Source: Desulfocurvus sp.
Lineage (GTDB): Bacteria; Desulfobacterota; Desulfovibrionia; Desulfovibrionales; Desulfovibrionaceae
Assembly (NCBI RefSeq): GCF_023230885.1
Contig: NZ_JALNWM010000207.1
Span: forward strand, 1 to 6,097
DNA: 6,097 nucleotides
Reading direction: 5' to 3'
Below, piece after piece: positions 5,391 through 6,097 of this stretch (its first letter is position 1; each line of letters starts with the position of its first letter). Under the pieces are notes generated by a model. It was not told the origin of the DNA. It did not search any database and worked only from the letters and a program-made list of their open reading frames with translations. A program made the translations under genes and the position numbers.

Positions 5391-6097
5391 ATGTCCATGA
5401 CCGAAGTTTTCGCCGCCCGCCGCGAGCGGACGCGCGCTGCCCTGGCCGAGCGGGAGCTGGACGCCCTGCTCGTGACCCACGCGGCCAACCGCTACTACCT
5501 GTCCGGTTTCGAGCTGTCCGACCCGCAGTGCAACGAGTCCGCCGGGGCCGTCCTGATCACCGGGCGCGGCGACGACTGGCTGCTTACGGATTCGCGCTAC
5601 CTGGACGCCGCCCGCAGGCTGTGGCCCGAGGAGCGCATCTTCATCTACGGCCGCCCGGCCCACGCGAGCATGGGCGCCTTTTTGCGCGGGGTGCTCCAGG
5701 GGCCGCTGGGCTTCGAGTCCGACGGCGTGTGCCACGAGTTCGCCTGCAAGCTCGGCGAGCATGTGGGCCTGGTGCCCACCGCGGGCATCGTCGCCCGCCA
5801 GCGCTACATCAAGGACCGGGCCGAGCAGGAGGCCATGCGCCGCGCCTGCGCCCTGAACCACAAGGTTTTCGAACAGATCCAGGAGTTCCTGCGCCCGGGC
5901 ATCACCGAGAAGGCCCTGGCCTGGGAGGTGGAGAAGCTCTACCGCACCCAGGGCGCAAGCGGCCTGTCCTTCGACACCATCGCCGCCTTCGGGCCCAACG
6001 GGGCGCTGCCCCACGCCATCCCCGGCGACGATGTGCTGGCCGACAACAGCTCGGTTTTGCTGGACAAGGGCTGCCGCCTGGACGACTACTGCTCGGA
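5391..6097 (+). CDS. M24B family metallopeptidase (Xaa-Pro aminopeptidase/dipeptidase type), N-terminal part; cut by right edge
   Basis: Cytoplasmic metal-dependent peptidase expected to cleave peptides at an Xaa-Pro bond. The ATG is preceded by a strong AAGGAG (5380-5385, 5-base spacing), and 235 codons are visible before the window ends. Residues about 5-135 form the creatinase-type N-terminal domain (DALLVTHAANRYYLSGFEL at 24-42; LLTDSRYLDAARRLWP at 64-79), followed by the start of the pita-bread catalytic domain (IKDRAEQEAMRRA, 140-152). Conserved catalytic-domain features reached are FGPNGALPHAIP (200-211; His208 fits the substrate-binding His) and the first metal ligand Asp225 in LLDKG. 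The last two bases (GA) begin codon 236, exactly where the second metal Asp of the D-x10-D pair belongs. The remaining ligands (His, Glu, Glu) lie outside. PepP versus PepQ specificity cannot be assigned from this half. Confidence 0.93.
   Translation, partial: MSMTEVFAARRERTRAALAERELDALLVTHAANRYYLSGFELSDPQCNESAGAVLITGRGDDWLLTDSRYLDAARRLWPEERIFIYGRPAHASMGAFLRGVLQGPLGFESDGVCHEFACKLGEHVGLVPTAGIVARQRYIKDRAEQEAMRRACALNHKVFEQIQEFLRPGITEKALAWEVEKLYRTQGASGLSFDTIAAFGPNGALPHAIPGDDVLADNSSVLLDKGCRLDDYCS

Noticed and set aside
3149..5488. Very long open frame on the minus strand (779 codons) across the thioesterase and flavoprotein genes
   Set aside because: It is antisense to two genes with clear family motifs, its translation is Arg/Ala/Gly/Gln/His-rich with no recognisable domain, and long antisense frames are expected in GC-rich DNA where stop codons are rare.

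Overview
The window is very GC-rich DNA (roughly 70% or more by eye) with strong G/C third positions, dense genes and several GTG starts. It holds four recognisable protein families plus one short leader-type ORF. The gene content (a sigma-54 activator, a WaaL/Wzy-type membrane protein, a FatA/FatB-like acyl-ACP thioesterase, an FAD flavoprotein and an M24B peptidase) and the style of the proteins suggest a high-GC Desulfovibrio-like bacterium (Desulfovibrionales, former Deltaproteobacteria). That placement is inference from protein resemblance and was not tested by any search.

Layout: (1) Positions 1-1432, minus strand: an NtrC-type sigma-54 enhancer-binding protein. Its extreme C-terminus runs off the left edge. 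Its receiver domain has lost the residues needed for phosphorylation. (2) Positions 1433-1576: a divergent intergenic region, AT-rich relative to its surroundings. It has a good sigma-70-type promoter facing right (TTGACT-N17-TATTTT) and three copies of the hexamer TGATTG. (3) Positions 1577-3686, plus strand: an apparent three-cistron operon made of a 40-residue leader ORF, an O-antigen ligase/polymerase-like membrane protein and an acyl-ACP thioesterase. Both junctions are 4-base GTGA overlaps, so translational coupling is likely. (4) Positions 3687-3782: a C-rich, almost A-free spacer, a possible Rho-dependent termination zone. (5) Positions 3783-5275: a promoter and an FAD-dependent amine-oxidase/UDP-galactopyranose-mutase-like flavoprotein. 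(6) Positions 5276-5390: an intergenic region with a palindrome, a clear promoter and a strong ribosome binding site. (7) Position 5391 to the right edge: the N-terminal half of an M24B (Xaa-Pro type) metallopeptidase.

How they may work together: the ligase-like protein and the flavoprotein both have relatives in surface-polysaccharide gene clusters, and the thioesterase releases fatty acids from ACP. The 1577-5275 block could therefore serve the cell envelope. The divergent sigma-54 activator need not control its neighbours: no convincing -24/-12 promoter was found in the three intergenic regions. The peptidase looks like an independent housekeeping gene. There is no sign of a CRISPR array, phage, transposon or RNA gene. 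The least ordinary items are the degenerate receiver of the activator and the coupled leader-ligase-thioesterase arrangement.
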